64,000 nt of DNA from Roseococcus suduntuyensis (GCF_014196305.1 NZ_JACIDJ010000001.1:647683-711682), one strand, 5' to 3'. Positions 1-8,515 are shown, numbered from the stretch's first letter. Numbers and translations are program-made. Notes: generated by a model from the letters alone, not told the origin.

Positions 1-1
1 C

Positions 2-331
2 CCGGAGCGCCTTGGCAAGATCCACTTCTGGCTGACCTTCGTGGGCGTGAACCTGACCTTCTTCCCCATGCACTTCCTGGGCAACCAGGGCATGCCGCGG
101 CGCTACCCGGATTATCCGGATGCCATGACGGGGTGGAACATGGTCGCCTCAGTGGGCTCCTACATCGCGATCGCCAGCTTCCTGTTCTTCTTCTACGTCA
201 TGTGGGTCACGCTGCGCCGTGGCGAGCAGGCGGCGCCCAACTACTGGGGCGAGGGTGCCACCACCTTGGAATGGCAGGTCAGCAGCCCGCCGCCCTTCCA
301 CACGTTTGACGAACTGCCCCGCATCCGCTGA
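2..331 (+). CDS. ctaD: Cytochrome c oxidase subunit I, C-terminal end (partial)
   Basis: Last 109 residues of the haem-copper oxidase catalytic subunit, the membrane protein that reduces O2 and pumps protons. The visible part has the conserved subunit I run [20 protein letters not shown] followed by the final transmembrane helix ([17 protein letters not shown]) and a short polar tail. The start lies outside the window; the frame is open to base 2. It is followed 28 nt later by ctaB, as in most alphaproteobacterial aa3 oxidase loci. Subunit identity is clear from the conserved run. The exact oxidase subtype (aa3 versus a bo-type quinol oxidase) is inferred from the neighbouring haem O synthase, CtaG and subunit III genes. 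Confidence 0.93.
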   Translation, partial: PERLGKIHFWLTFVGVNLTFFPMHFLGNQGMPRRYPDYPDAMTGWNMVASVGSYIAIASFLFFFYVMWVTLRRGEQAAPNYWGEGATTLEWQVSSPPPFHTFDELPRIR

Positions 332-359
332 GCGGGGGAACTGAAACCGGGACCCCGCC

Positions 360-1337
360 ATGAGCGATGCGACCATGAGCCGAACGGGGGGGGCGAAAGC
401 CCCCCTCGCCATATCAGCGCCCGCCGCCGACGACCTCATGGGCTCCGAGGTGCGGGACTGGATCACGCTGCTCAAGCCGCGGGTCCTGTCGCTGGTGGTG
501 TATTCGGGCGTGGCCGGGCTGCTGGTGGCGCCGGGCGTTGGCGAGATGCCGCTGGTGCTGGCGCTGACGGCCGTCCTCTGCATCACCATCGCCGCCGGCG
601 CGGCGGGCGCCATCAACATGTGGTATGACCGCGACATTGATGCGGTGATGCGGCGCACGCAGAAGCGGCCCATCCCCTCGGGCCGCATCAGCGCCGATGG
701 CGCGCTGGCCTATGGCGTACTGCTGGCGGTGGGTTCGGTCGCGCTGATGGGGCTGGCCACGAACTGGCTGGCCGCCGCGGTGCTGGCGGGGTCCATCCTG
801 TTCTATGTCGTGATCTACACGATGTGGCTGAAGCGTCGTACGCCGCAGAATATCGTCATCGGCGGCGCGGCGGGCGCCTTCCCGCCGCTCATCGGCTGGG
901 TGGCGGTGACGGGCAGTGTCGAGGCGCTGCCACTGGTGCTCTTCGCCATCATCTTCATGTGGACGCCGCCGCATTTCTGGGCGCTCTCGCTCTGGGCCCA
1001 TCAGGACTACCAGCGGGCCGGCGTTCCCATGCTGCCGGTGGTCTCGGGCGCGCGGGAAACCCGGCGCCAGGTCGTGATCTACACCGTTCTCCTGGTGCCG
1101 CTGACGCTGGTGCCCTGGCTGATGGGCTTCAACTCCTGGGCCTATGGGCTTGCGGCGGCGGTGCTGGGGGCCAACTTCCTCCGCCACGCCTGGGCCGTCT
1201 GGCGCGATGCGCAGGATGCGGCGGGCGTGTCCCAGACGCAGGACATGCCGGCCAAGCGCTGCTTCAAATACAGCATCTCCTACCTGTTCCTCCTGCTCGG
1301 CGCCCTGGTGGTGGACCGGCTGTGGCTGGTGGCATGA
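360..1337 (+). CDS. ctaB: Protohaem IX farnesyltransferase (haem O synthase)
   Basis: 325-residue UbiA-superfamily membrane prenyltransferase that adds farnesyl to haem b to make haem O for the oxidase. The first polyprenyl-diphosphate/Mg2+ motif is at residues 86-94 (NMWYDRDID) followed by RTQKRPIPSGRI, a CtaB hallmark. The second motif region is around D216 (HQDYQRAGVPMLPVV). About nine hydrophobic segments can be seen. The N-terminus carries roughly 28 extra residues before the conserved VRDWITLLKPRV; a second Met at codon 5 or the one before GSE could also serve as start. The stop overlaps the next ATG (ATGA), which suggests translational coupling within the cta operon. Confidence 0.95.
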   Translation: MSDATMSRTGGAKAPLAISAPAADDLMGSEVRDWITLLKPRVLSLVVYSGVAGLLVAPGVGEMPLVLALTAVLCITIAAGAAGAINMWYDRDIDAVMRRTQKRPIPSGRISADGALAYGVLLAVGSVALMGLATNWLAAAVLAGSILFYVVIYTMWLKRRTPQNIVIGGAAGAFPPLIGWVAVTGSVEALPLVLFAIIFMWTPPHFWALSLWAHQDYQRAGVPMLPVVSGARETRRQVVIYTVLLVPLTLVPWLMGFNSWAYGLAAAVLGANFLRHAWAVWRDAQDAAGVSQTQDMPAKRCFKYSISYLFLLLGALVVDRLWLVA

Positions 1338-1483
1338 CCGCGCCGCTTGACCGGCCGATGACGCCGGAGGAGCGCGCGGTGTTCGACCGCCGCCGCCGTG
1401 CGCGGAACTGGGCCATCCTGGCGGCCCTGATGGGGTTGGTGGTGCTGTTCTTCTTCATCTCGACCGCAAGGCTGCTGCGCTGA
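1334..1483 (+). CDS. Small CoxF-like cytochrome oxidase locus protein
   Basis: 49-residue protein with a charged N-terminal half (RAVFDRRRRARNW) and one transmembrane helix (AILAALMGLVVLFFFIST). The start ATG overlaps the ctaB stop by four bases, and its TGA overlaps the ctaG start (TGATG), so it is clearly an operon member. A tiny single-helix protein at exactly this position is common in alphaproteobacterial cta operons and is usually labelled CoxF; its biochemical role is not established. The call rests on position, size and topology rather than on a diagnostic motif. Confidence 0.7.
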   Translation: MTAPLDRPMTPEERAVFDRRRRARNWAILAALMGLVVLFFFISTARLLR

Positions 1484-2118
1484 TGCGAATCGAACGCCCC
1501 GACCCCGCCATCCTCGCGCGGAAGAACAAGCGCCTCGCCGTGGCCTCCTTTGGCTTCGTGGCCTTCATGGTGGGCGTCTCCTTCGCCGCCGTGCCGCTCT
1601 ATGACCTGTTCTGCCGGGTCACGGGCTTCGGTGGCACGCCCATGATCGGCCAGGCCGCACCCGCCGCCCCGGGCGAGGCCACCATCACGGTGCGGTTCAA
1701 CGCCAACACCCAGCCCAACCTGCCCTGGCAGTTCGCCGCCGAGACGCGCGCCATGACGCTGCGCGTGGGCGAGGAGGGCCTGGCCTTCTACACCGCCCGC
1801 AACACGGCGGATCGGCCCGTCACCGGCATCTCGACCTACAACGTGACGCCCGAGATCGTGGGCCGCTACTTCCACAAGACCGCCTGCTTCTGCTTCGAGG
1901 AGCAGACGCTGGAGCCCGGCCAGCGGGCGGACATGCCGCTGACCTTCTGGGTGGACCCGCGCATCGCCGAGGACCCCGCGACGCGCGACATCCGCACCAT
2001 CACGGTCAACTACACCTTCTTCCGCAGCCTGCATGATGCCGAGCGTGCCGGAGCCCTGGCGAATGCCGGCCCGCATGTCGGGCCCCAAGGCGGAGCGAGG
2101 ACCACCACCACCCGCTGA
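1483..2118 (+). CDS. ctaG: Cytochrome c oxidase copper-assembly protein CtaG/Cox11
   Basis: 211-residue Cox11 family protein that delivers copper to the CuB site of subunit I. It has one N-terminal transmembrane helix (about 18-40) followed by a periplasmic domain. The copper-binding CFCF motif is at residues 135-138, preceded by YFHKTA and followed by EEQTLEPG, as expected. NYTFF near the end is also typical. The start is fixed by the 1-nt TGATG overlap with the upstream small gene. A tail of about 30 residues rich in Gly, Ala and Thr is not conserved. A hairpin with a T-run follows directly. Confidence 0.95.
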   Translation: MRIERPDPAILARKNKRLAVASFGFVAFMVGVSFAAVPLYDLFCRVTGFGGTPMIGQAAPAAPGEATITVRFNANTQPNLPWQFAAETRAMTLRVGEEGLAFYTARNTADRPVTGISTYNVTPEIVGRYFHKTACFCFEEQTLEPGQRADMPLTFWVDPRIAEDPATRDIRTITVNYTFFRSLHDAERAGALANAGPHVGPQGGARTTTTR

Positions 2119-2124
2119 AGCCCG

Positions 2125-2152
2125 GCCGCGGACTTGATCTTCCGCGGCTTTT
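2125..2152 (+). terminator. Intrinsic terminator-like hairpin between ctaG and ctaE
   Basis: Perfect 8-bp stem GCCGCGGA / TCCGCGGC (2125-2132 and 2141-2148) with an 8-nt loop, followed by TTTT. It sits 7 nt after the ctaG stop and 63 nt before ctaE, inside what is normally one operon, so it may attenuate rather than fully stop transcription. Confidence 0.6.
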
Positions 2153-2214
2153 CCGGGATTGATGCGGACCATCCAGCGCGGGAACAAACCCGCCGAACGG
2201 GTCAGGATTGAGCG

Positions 2215-3051
2215 ATGGCAAGCACCGGCCAGGGCGGCAGCCCTTACAAGCACCCCTACCACCTGGTGGACCCTTCGCCGTGGCCGCTGCTGGCGGCCTT
2301 CGCGGCCGGCCTGCTCGTCACCGGCATCATTCTCCAGGCCCATTACGGCATGGTGTGGCCCCTGGTGCTGGGCGCGGCGGGCACGCTGGTCTGCATGTTC
2401 GGCTGGTGGCGCGACGTTCTCAAGGAAAGCATGACCCCGGGCATGCACACCTCCGTGGTGCGGCTGGGCATGCGCTACGGCATGATCCTGTTCATCGCCT
2501 CCGAGGTGATGTTCTTCGTGGCGTTCTTCTGGGCCTATTTCCACTTCGCGCTGTATCCGGAGCATGTCTCGGGCGCCACGCAGGCCATCTGGCCGCCCCA
2601 GGGCATCAAGACCTTCGACCCGTTCCACCTGCCCTTCCTCAACACCATGATCCTGCTGCTCTCGGGCTGCACGGTGACCTGGGCGCACCACGCGCTGCTG
2701 CATAATGACCGCAAGGGGCTGATCGTCGGCCTCGCGCTCACGGTGCTGCTGGGCATGATCTTCACCGGGCTGCAGGCCTGGGAATACGCGGTGGCGCCCT
2801 TCCCCTTCGTGGATGGCGGCGTCTATCCCTCCACCTTCTACCTCGCCACCGGCTTCCATGGCTTCCACGTCATCGTGGGCACCATCTTCCTCGCGGTCTG
2901 CCTGTTCCGCGCCATCGCCGGCCACTTCACGCCGGAGAAGCATTTCGGCTTCGAGGCGGCCGCCTGGTACTGGCACTTCGTGGACGTGGTGTGGCTGTTC
3001 CTCTTCGTCTCCATCTACTGGTGGGGCGCGGGCGAGATCGCGCCGCATTGA
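2215..3051 (+). CDS. ctaE: Cytochrome c oxidase subunit III
   Basis: 278-residue integral membrane subunit of the aa3 oxidase with about seven hydrophobic segments. Diagnostic stretches are KHPYHLVDPSPWP at the N-terminus, the SEVMFFVAFFWAYFH helix, the GFHGFHVIVGTIFL helix, and the C-terminal YWHFVDVVWLFLFVSIYWWG. Full length for the family. It is separated from ctaG by about 96 nt containing a terminator-like hairpin and is followed by a second hairpin, so it may be transcribed partly on its own. Subunit III stabilises the catalytic core and the proton-uptake pathway (family knowledge). Confidence 0.96.
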   Translation: MASTGQGGSPYKHPYHLVDPSPWPLLAAFAAGLLVTGIILQAHYGMVWPLVLGAAGTLVCMFGWWRDVLKESMTPGMHTSVVRLGMRYGMILFIASEVMFFVAFFWAYFHFALYPEHVSGATQAIWPPQGIKTFDPFHLPFLNTMILLLSGCTVTWAHHALLHNDRKGLIVGLALTVLLGMIFTGLQAWEYAVAPFPFVDGGVYPSTFYLATGFHGFHVIVGTIFLAVCLFRAIAGHFTPEKHFGFEAAAWYWHFVDVVWLFLFVSIYWWGAGEIAPH

Positions 3052-3075
3052 TCGGCGCTTCGCGCACAATCCGGA

Positions 3076-3103
3076 CGGCGCGCCCTCACCGGCGCGCCGT
3101 TTT
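3076..3103 (+). terminator. Intrinsic terminator-like hairpin between ctaE and the SURF1 gene
   Basis: Perfect 9-bp stem CGGCGCGCC / GGCGCGCCG (3076-3084 and 3091-3099) with a 6-nt loop, followed by TTTT (3100-3103). It ends 6 nt before the SURF1 ATG, so the SURF1 gene depends on read-through or on a promoter inside ctaE. Confidence 0.65.
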
Positions 3104-3109
3104 CGGTTC

Positions 3110-3835
3110 ATGACCGGACGTCCCTGGCAGAGGCTCATCCTGCCCTCCTTCCTCGCTCTGCCGGTGCTGGCCCTGCTGCTGGGGCTGGGCAGCTGGCAGG
3201 TGCAGCGGCTGGCCTGGAAGAACGGGCTGCTGGCGGACCTCGCCGCCGCCCAGGCCGCCGCGCCCATCCCGGCCCCCCTGGCGCCAGAGCCCTTCGCCCA
3301 CATCATCGCCACCGGGCGCTTCCGCCCGGGCGCCGAGGCGCTGCTGGGCCTGGAGGTGCGCGGCCCCGTGCTGGGCGCCAGCCTGATCGCGGTGCTGGAC
3401 CGCGAAGGCGCGCCCCCGCTGCTGGTCGAGCGCGGCTGGGTGCCGATGGAAGGCGGCGCCATCGAGCGCCCGGAGGGCGAGGTCACCCTCACCGGCTTCG
3501 CCCGGCCCAGCGAGCGCCGTACCCTCTTCGCCGCCGCCGATGACGTGGCCGGCCGGCGGTTCCTGAACTTCGACGCGCCGGCCATCGCCACCGCGCTGGG
3601 CGTGCCGGAGGCGCCGCCCTACGCCCTGACCGTCATCCGCCCGGGCGCGCCGCGCGGGCCTTCGGGCTTTGGCGCCGCGCCGCCGCCCTCGCGCGGGCCG
3701 CTGCCCGAGGCCGCCACGGGTTTCCCCGCGCCCAACAACCCCCATCTGGGCTATGCGCTGACCTGGTTCGGGCTGGCCGCGGCCTGGGTCGCCATCTTCG
3801 CCCTCTGGGCCAGCCGTCGCATGAGGTCCCCATGA
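3110..3835 (+). CDS. SURF1 family cytochrome oxidase assembly protein
   Basis: 241-residue SURF1/Shy1 homologue that assists haem a insertion into subunit I. Topology is the family's: one N-terminal transmembrane helix (about 10-29, LPSFLALPVLALLLGLGSWQ) with the conserved GSWQVQRLAWK just after it, a soluble domain of about 170 residues with VERGWVP (usually V.RGW.P), and one C-terminal helix (GYALTWFGLAAAWVAIFALW). I placed the start at the ATG right after the hairpin; a longer upstream reading would run through the terminator and ctaE in another frame. The stop overlaps the M32 peptidase start (ATGA). Confidence 0.9.
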   Translation: MTGRPWQRLILPSFLALPVLALLLGLGSWQVQRLAWKNGLLADLAAAQAAAPIPAPLAPEPFAHIIATGRFRPGAEALLGLEVRGPVLGASLIAVLDREGAPPLLVERGWVPMEGGAIERPEGEVTLTGFARPSERRTLFAAADDVAGRRFLNFDAPAIATALGVPEAPPYALTVIRPGAPRGPSGFGAAPPPSRGPLPEAATGFPAPNNPHLGYALTWFGLAAAWVAIFALWASRRMRSP

Positions 3836-5310
3836 ACGCCGCCTATCAGCGCCTGGCCGCCCGCGCCGCCCGCCTCGCCGCCCTGGGCGAGGCGCAGTCC
3901 ATCCTGCACTGGGATGCCAGCACCATGATGCCGCGCGGCGGTGGCGCGGCGCGTGGCGAGCAGCTGGCGGCGCTGGCCGGCCTTGGCCATGAGATGATGA
4001 CGGCACCGGATGTGGCCGAGGACCTTGCCGCCGCCGAGGCTGAGGGCGAATGGGCCAGCGCCAATCTCGCCCTGATGCGCCGCGCCCATCGCCGCGCCAC
4101 TGCCCTGCCCACCGCCCTGGTGGAGGCCACCACCCGCGCCAACGCCGCCTGCGAGAAGGTGTGGCGCGACGCCAAGGCGGCCTCCGACTTCGCCCTGGTC
4201 CGCCCCTTCCTGGAGGAAGTGCTGCGCCTCCAGCGCGAGACCGCCCAGGCCTACGCCGCCGCCACCGGTCTCAGCCCCTATGACGCGCTGATGGAAGGCT
4301 ACCAGCCCGGCGTGACGGCGGCGGAGGTGGAGCCCGTCTTCACCGCCTACGAAGCCTGGCTGCGCGAGGCCCTGCCGCGTGCGGAAGAACTCCAGGCCCG
4401 TCGCGGCGCGCCCATCCCCCTGCCGGGCCCCTTCCCCGTTTCGGCCCAGCGCGACCTCTGCCGGCGCCTCTCCCTGCGTGTGGGGCTGGAGGCGGAGCAT
4501 TCGCGCCTCGACGAAAGCCTGCACCCCTTCTGCGGCGGCACGCCCACCGATGTCCGCATCACCACCTTCTACAGCGACAAGGACCCCGCCAAGGCGCTGC
4601 TGGGCGTGCTGCACGAGACGGGCCACGCTCTCTACGAGCGCGGCCTGCCCGCCGCCCATGCCCGCCAGCCCGTGGGTGAGAGCGCCGGCATGGCCGCCCA
4701 TGAATCGCAAAGCCTGATCGTGGAGATGCAGGCCTGCCGCTCCGACGCCTTCCTGGCTTTCCTCGGGCGCGAGCTGCACAAGGCCTTCGGCGGTGACCCC
4801 GCGCCCTATGCGGCGGGGAACCTGGCCAAGCTGTGGCGGCGCGTGTCACGCGGCTTCATCCGCGTGGATGCGGACGAGATGACCTATCCCGCCCATGTCA
4901 TCCTGCGCTTCCGGCTGGAACGCGCCATGATCGGCGGCGACCTGGCGGTGGCCGACCTGCCCGGCGCCTGGGCCGAGGGGCTGAAATCCCTGCTGGGCAT
5001 CACCCCGCCCGACGACGCCCGCGGCTGCCTGCAGGACATCCACTGGCATGACGGCGCCTTCGGCTATTTCCCCAGCTACACCCTGGGCGCCATGGCGGCC
5101 GCGCAGCTCATGAAGGCGGCGCGCAAGGCCGAGGCGGGGCTGGATGCGGCGTTGGAGCAGGGCGACCTGTCACCCCTGCTGCGCTTCCTGCGGGCGAATG
5201 TGCACGCCCATGGCGCGCGTCTGGGCTTCCAGGACCTGATGCGGGCCGCCACGGGCAAGCCGCTCGACCCCGCCGATTTCACCGAACACCTGACCGCGCG
5301 CTACCTGTAG
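3832..5310 (+). CDS. M32 family metallocarboxypeptidase
   Basis: 492-residue zinc carboxypeptidase of the thermostable carboxypeptidase (Taq) family, likely cytoplasmic since no signal peptide is present. The HEXXH zinc motif HETGH is at residues 261-265, followed by ALYERGLP and then ESAGMAAHESQSL, whose glutamate supplies the third ligand in the family. Length matches M32 enzymes (about 490-510). It overlaps the SURF1 gene by four nucleotides. It removes C-terminal residues with broad specificity and has no known link to oxidase assembly, so the association is probably positional. Confidence 0.93.
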   Translation: MNAAYQRLAARAARLAALGEAQSILHWDASTMMPRGGGAARGEQLAALAGLGHEMMTAPDVAEDLAAAEAEGEWASANLALMRRAHRRATALPTALVEATTRANAACEKVWRDAKAASDFALVRPFLEEVLRLQRETAQAYAAATGLSPYDALMEGYQPGVTAAEVEPVFTAYEAWLREALPRAEELQARRGAPIPLPGPFPVSAQRDLCRRLSLRVGLEAEHSRLDESLHPFCGGTPTDVRITTFYSDKDPAKALLGVLHETGHALYERGLPAAHARQPVGESAGMAAHESQSLIVEMQACRSDAFLAFLGRELHKAFGGDPAPYAAGNLAKLWRRVSRGFIRVDADEMTYPAHVILRFRLERAMIGGDLAVADLPGAWAEGLKSLLGITPPDDARGCLQDIHWHDGAFGYFPSYTLGAMAAAQLMKAARKAEAGLDAALEQGDLSPLLRFLRANVHAHGARLGFQDLMRAATGKPLDPADFTEHLTARYL

Positions 5311-5319
5311 CGCGGGGGG

Positions 5320-5997
5320 TCAGCCCTCGTTGCGGACTTCCACCAGGGTGAAGAGCGCGATGGGGGGGCAGGCCTCCATCCGCTCGATCTGCGTCTCCGG
5401 CGTGAAGATGTCGGACAGCTTGAAGTCCGGGTGCCAGCCCAGGATGCGCGCCAGCGGCGAGGTGGTGCGCTCCAGCCACCAGCGGAACCCGTCATCGGCG
5501 GCGAAGTGGTTCACGAAGAGCAACTGCCCGCCAGGTCGCACCACGCGCGACATCTCGGCGAACAGCTTCTTCGCGTCCGGCACCACCGAGGCGGTGTACA
5601 TGGCCACCGCGATGTCGAAGCTGTCATCGGCGAAGGCCATGGACTCCGCGTCCATCTCCATCAGCCCATGGACGGCGGAGAGCTTCTCCTCCGCCACCCG
5701 CTTCTTCGCCTTGAGCAGCATGTCGCGCGAGAGGTCGATGCCGACCACCTCCAGCTCAGGCTTGTAGTCGGGCAGGGCGAGGCCCGTGCCCACGCCGACC
5801 TCCAGCACCCGCCGCCCCGCCGTCTGGGAGAGGCGGTTGACGGCGGCCACGGCGCGGCGACGGCCAGGCGCGGAGACGCCACCGAACACCACGTCATAGA
5901 TACCGGCCCATCGGCGATAGGCATCGCGGACGGAGGCGGCATCAAGCGCGGCGCGGGGGTGGGCGCGATCGCCTTCGGACATTCCCAAGCTGGACAT
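5320..5997 (-). CDS. Rhodobacter-type PmtA-like phospholipid N-methyltransferase
   Basis: 225-residue class I SAM-dependent methyltransferase. Motif I is LEVGVGTGLALPDY, followed by VVGIDLSRDML and the post-motif FDIAVAMY and RVVRPGGQLLFVNH. The N-terminal YRRWAGIYDVVFGGVSAPGRRRAVAAVN and the C-terminal GWHPDFKLSDI resemble the Rhodobacter-type phosphatidylethanolamine N-methyltransferase, which makes phosphatidylcholine. I chose the ATG at 5997; an in-frame ATG 20 codons upstream and one at 5982 are alternatives. It is convergent with the M32 gene, with only 9 nt between. If it is not PmtA, it is at least a UbiE/COQ5-like methyltransferase. Confidence 0.75.
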   Translation of the reverse strand: MSSLGMSEGDRAHPRAALDAASVRDAYRRWAGIYDVVFGGVSAPGRRRAVAAVNRLSQTAGRRVLEVGVGTGLALPDYKPELEVVGIDLSRDMLLKAKKRVAEEKLSAVHGLMEMDAESMAFADDSFDIAVAMYTASVVPDAKKLFAEMSRVVRPGGQLLFVNHFAADDGFRWWLERTTSPLARILGWHPDFKLSDIFTPETQIERMEACPPIALFTLVEVRNEG

Positions 5998-6078
5998 CGT
6001 GGCGCGGGCGCCTTCTGGTGGAATGGGGGGGTTAACCCGCCCCGTGCCACAGCGCAAGGCAGAGATGACGGCCGCGTT

Positions 6079-6864
6079 TCATTCTTGGGAAGGTTTCCAG
6101 ACGGGCTCGGGCGTCGTCCAGAGCACCGGGTCGCGCATGGCGGCGGCAATTCGGGCCGCCAGCGCCGCCATCATGGCCTTGCCCTTCTCGGCCGTGGCGG
6201 CGCGCGGGTCGCCGCGGACGCCGGTGCGCGGGGCGCGTTCGGCGAAGGAATAGAAGCGCGAGAAGCCGGGCGGAGCCTGCACGCCCTCATTGTTCGCGCC
6301 GGCGGCTTCCTCCAGCCGGTCCATCCGCACCTGGGCGGGGTCGAGTGCCATCCACAGCGCCGTCTCGCCCTCGCAGGCGTGCATGATGCGCGGCTGGGTG
6401 GTGAGGATGGCGGCGATCTCGGCCGGCGCGGCCTGGGGCCAGGTGGTGGTCACGACGGGCATGCCGAATTCATGCGCCAACTCGCGCACGGAGACGCCCA
6501 GCGGCTCGATATTGCCGCCATGCCCGTTCACGATCAGCAGCCGCTGGAAGCCCTGCGCCTTCAGGCTGCGGACCACGCAGCGCAGCACGGCGTGGAAGGT
6601 GGCGTAGTCCAGCGTGATGGTGCCGCCGAAGGGCAGATGATGCTCCGACAGCCCGGTCCAGAGCGGCGGCAGCACCAGCGCCGGCACATCCGTGGCACTT
6701 TCCGCCGCCGCCACGGCCACCTGATGCGCGATGAAGCTGTCGGTCCAGACGGGCAGATGCGGCCCGTGCTGCTCCAGGCTGCCGATGGGCAGGATGGGCA
6801 GCGCGCCCTCCGCCGCGCGGGCCTTCAGTTCGGGGCCGGTGAGCTTCTCCCAGCGGACTTCCAT
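6079..6864 (-). CDS. Creatininase family amidohydrolase
   Basis: 261-residue member of the creatininase/creatinine amidohydrolase family (metal-dependent hydrolases that include MftE-like and FAPy-lyase enzymes). Metal-ligand motifs visible are GSLEQHGPHLPVWTDS near residue 28, LIVNGHGGN near 110, and HACEGETALWMALDP near 160. A good Shine-Dalgarno (AGGAGG) lies about 10 nt before the ATG at 6864. It is divergent from the photolyase gene. The substrate is unknown; most environmental members do not act on creatinine. A paralogue is encoded at 62213-63022. Confidence 0.88.
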   Translation of the reverse strand: MEVRWEKLTGPELKARAAEGALPILPIGSLEQHGPHLPVWTDSFIAHQVAVAAAESATDVPALVLPPLWTGLSEHHLPFGGTITLDYATFHAVLRCVVRSLKAQGFQRLLIVNGHGGNIEPLGVSVRELAHEFGMPVVTTTWPQAAPAEIAAILTTQPRIMHACEGETALWMALDPAQVRMDRLEEAAGANNEGVQAPPGFSRFYSFAERAPRTGVRGDPRAATAEKGKAMMAALAARIAAAMRDPVLWTTPEPVWKPSQE

Positions 6865-6930
6865 GGCGTGCCTCCTCTTGCGATCCGGCCGCAAGCTGAC
6901 ATGTCCGGGCGTGATGATCGAGCCAGCGTC

Positions 6931-8463
6931 ATGATCGAAGTCGTCTGGTTCAAGCGGGATCTGCGCGTGGAGGACCACGCGGCGCTGGCCTCCGCCCAGG
7001 GGCCGGTGCTGCCGCTCCATGTCGTGGAGCCCGAGTATTGGCGCGGCGAAGACGCCTCCCCCCGGCAATGGCGCTTCACGCGCGATGCGCTGCTCGATCT
7101 GCGCGCGGCGCTGGCGGGCATCGGCCTGCCGCTGGTGGTGCGGGTGGGCGATGTGGTGGAGGTGCTGGCCGACCTCCATGCGCGCCATGGCATCCGCGCC
7201 CTGCACAGCCATGAGGAGACGGGCAACCTCTGGACCTATGCGCGCGACCGCGCGGTGGGCCGCTTTTGCCGCGCCCATGGCATCGCCTGGACCGAGCACC
7301 GGCAATTCGCCGTCTTCCGCCGCCTGGACAGCCGCGACCGCTGGGCCGCCCGCGCCGCCGCGCACCATGCCGCACCGCTGATCCCGGCGCCGCGAGGACT
7401 GATGGCGGTGCCGGAGGTGGCCGAGGGCGCCATCCCGGACCAACCCCGCGCCTGGAACCCCGAGGATGGGCTGCTCCGCCCCCAGCCTGCCGGGCGCGCC
7501 GCCGCGCTCTCCCTGCTGGACGGTTTCCTCGCCGGGCGCGGGGCGGATTACCGGCGCGGCATGTCCTCGCCCCGCACGGCCCCGCGCGCCTGCTCGCGCC
7601 TGTCGCCGCATTTGGCCATGGGCAGCGTTTCCATGCGGGAGGTGATGCAGCGCCTCGCCGCCGCCCGGCAGGACCTGGCGGCCATGGACCCACGCGAGCG
7701 CCCCATCCCGCTGGGCGCCGCCGATTCCCTGGCATCGCGCCTGCATTGGCACTGCCACTTCATCCAGAAGCTGGAGAGCGAGCCCGAACTCGAACGCCGC
7801 GCCGCCCACCCCGCCGCCGAGGCCGCCCGCCGCCCCACCGCCCCCGACGACCCGCTGCTGCTGGCCTGGGCCGAGGGCCGCACCGGCCTGCCCTTTCTCG
7901 ACGCCTGCATGCGCAGCCTGATCGCGACCGGCTGGCTGAACTTCCGGATGCGCGCGATGGTCCAGGCCGTCGCCAGCTATCACCTGGCGCTGGACTGGGC
8001 CGCCAGTGGGGCGCGGCTGGCGCGGCTGTTCACCGACTACGAACCCGGCATCCATTGGCCCCAGGTGCAGATGCAGTCCGGCGCCACGGGCATCAACACC
8101 CCGCGCATCTACAACCCGGTGAAGCAGGGGCTGGACCAGGACCCGGAGGCCAAATTCATCGCCCGTTGGGTGCCGGAGGTGGCGCACCTGCCCTCCGCCC
8201 TGCGTCACATGCCCTGGAAGTTGGACGCACCGCCGCCAGGCTACCCCCCGCCCGTGGTGGACGTCACCGCCGCCATGCGCGCGGCCCGCGACCGGCTGAC
8301 CACGCTGCGCGCCACGCCGGGCTTCGAGGCCGCCGCGCGCGGCGTCTATCGCAAGCATGGCAGCCGCGCCCGCCGCTTCCGCCAGGACGACCCCGCCAGC
8401 GAACGCGCCAAGGCCGCCGCCCGTGCCGCCAAGGCGGGGCGTCAGTTGCGGCTGGACGTGTGA
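6931..8463 (+). CDS. Photolyase/cryptochrome family flavoprotein
   Basis: 510-residue protein with an N-terminal Rossmann-like photolyase domain starting VVWFKRDLRVEDHAAL and a C-terminal FAD-binding helical domain. In the FAD domain the runs LPFLDACMRSL, GWLNFRMRAM and WPQVQMQSGATGINTPRIYN are recognisable counterparts of the canonical photolyase motifs, with QMQSGATG in place of the usual W.AGTG. It ends in a basic tail (SRARRFRQDDP...). Likely roles are light-driven repair of pyrimidine dimers or blue-light sensing; the altered FAD motif makes the substrate class uncertain. The start ATG lacks a strong Shine-Dalgarno. It is divergent from the creatininase gene across 66 nt. Confidence 0.85.
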   Translation: MIEVVWFKRDLRVEDHAALASAQGPVLPLHVVEPEYWRGEDASPRQWRFTRDALLDLRAALAGIGLPLVVRVGDVVEVLADLHARHGIRALHSHEETGNLWTYARDRAVGRFCRAHGIAWTEHRQFAVFRRLDSRDRWAARAAAHHAAPLIPAPRGLMAVPEVAEGAIPDQPRAWNPEDGLLRPQPAGRAAALSLLDGFLAGRGADYRRGMSSPRTAPRACSRLSPHLAMGSVSMREVMQRLAAARQDLAAMDPRERPIPLGAADSLASRLHWHCHFIQKLESEPELERRAAHPAAEAARRPTAPDDPLLLAWAEGRTGLPFLDACMRSLIATGWLNFRMRAMVQAVASYHLALDWAASGARLARLFTDYEPGIHWPQVQMQSGATGINTPRIYNPVKQGLDQDPEAKFIARWVPEVAHLPSALRHMPWKLDAPPPGYPPPVVDVTAAMRAARDRLTTLRATPGFEAAARGVYRKHGSRARRFRQDDPASERAKAAARAAKAGRQLRLDV

Positions 8464-8492
8464 GGGCTGGTTTTCCTGGACCCTCTTGCCCA

Positions 8493-8515
8493 TTTGAGCA
8501 TAGAGTTTGCTCAAA
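8493..8515. promoter_or_regulatory. Palindromic operator upstream of the toxin-antitoxin pair
   Basis: Perfect inverted repeat TTTGAGCA-N7-TGCTCAAA just before the Shine-Dalgarno (AAAGGAG) of the antitoxin gene. Its position over the likely promoter or leader fits autorepression by the antitoxin-toxin complex, as is usual in this family. No convincing -35/-10 pair was found. Confidence 0.5.
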
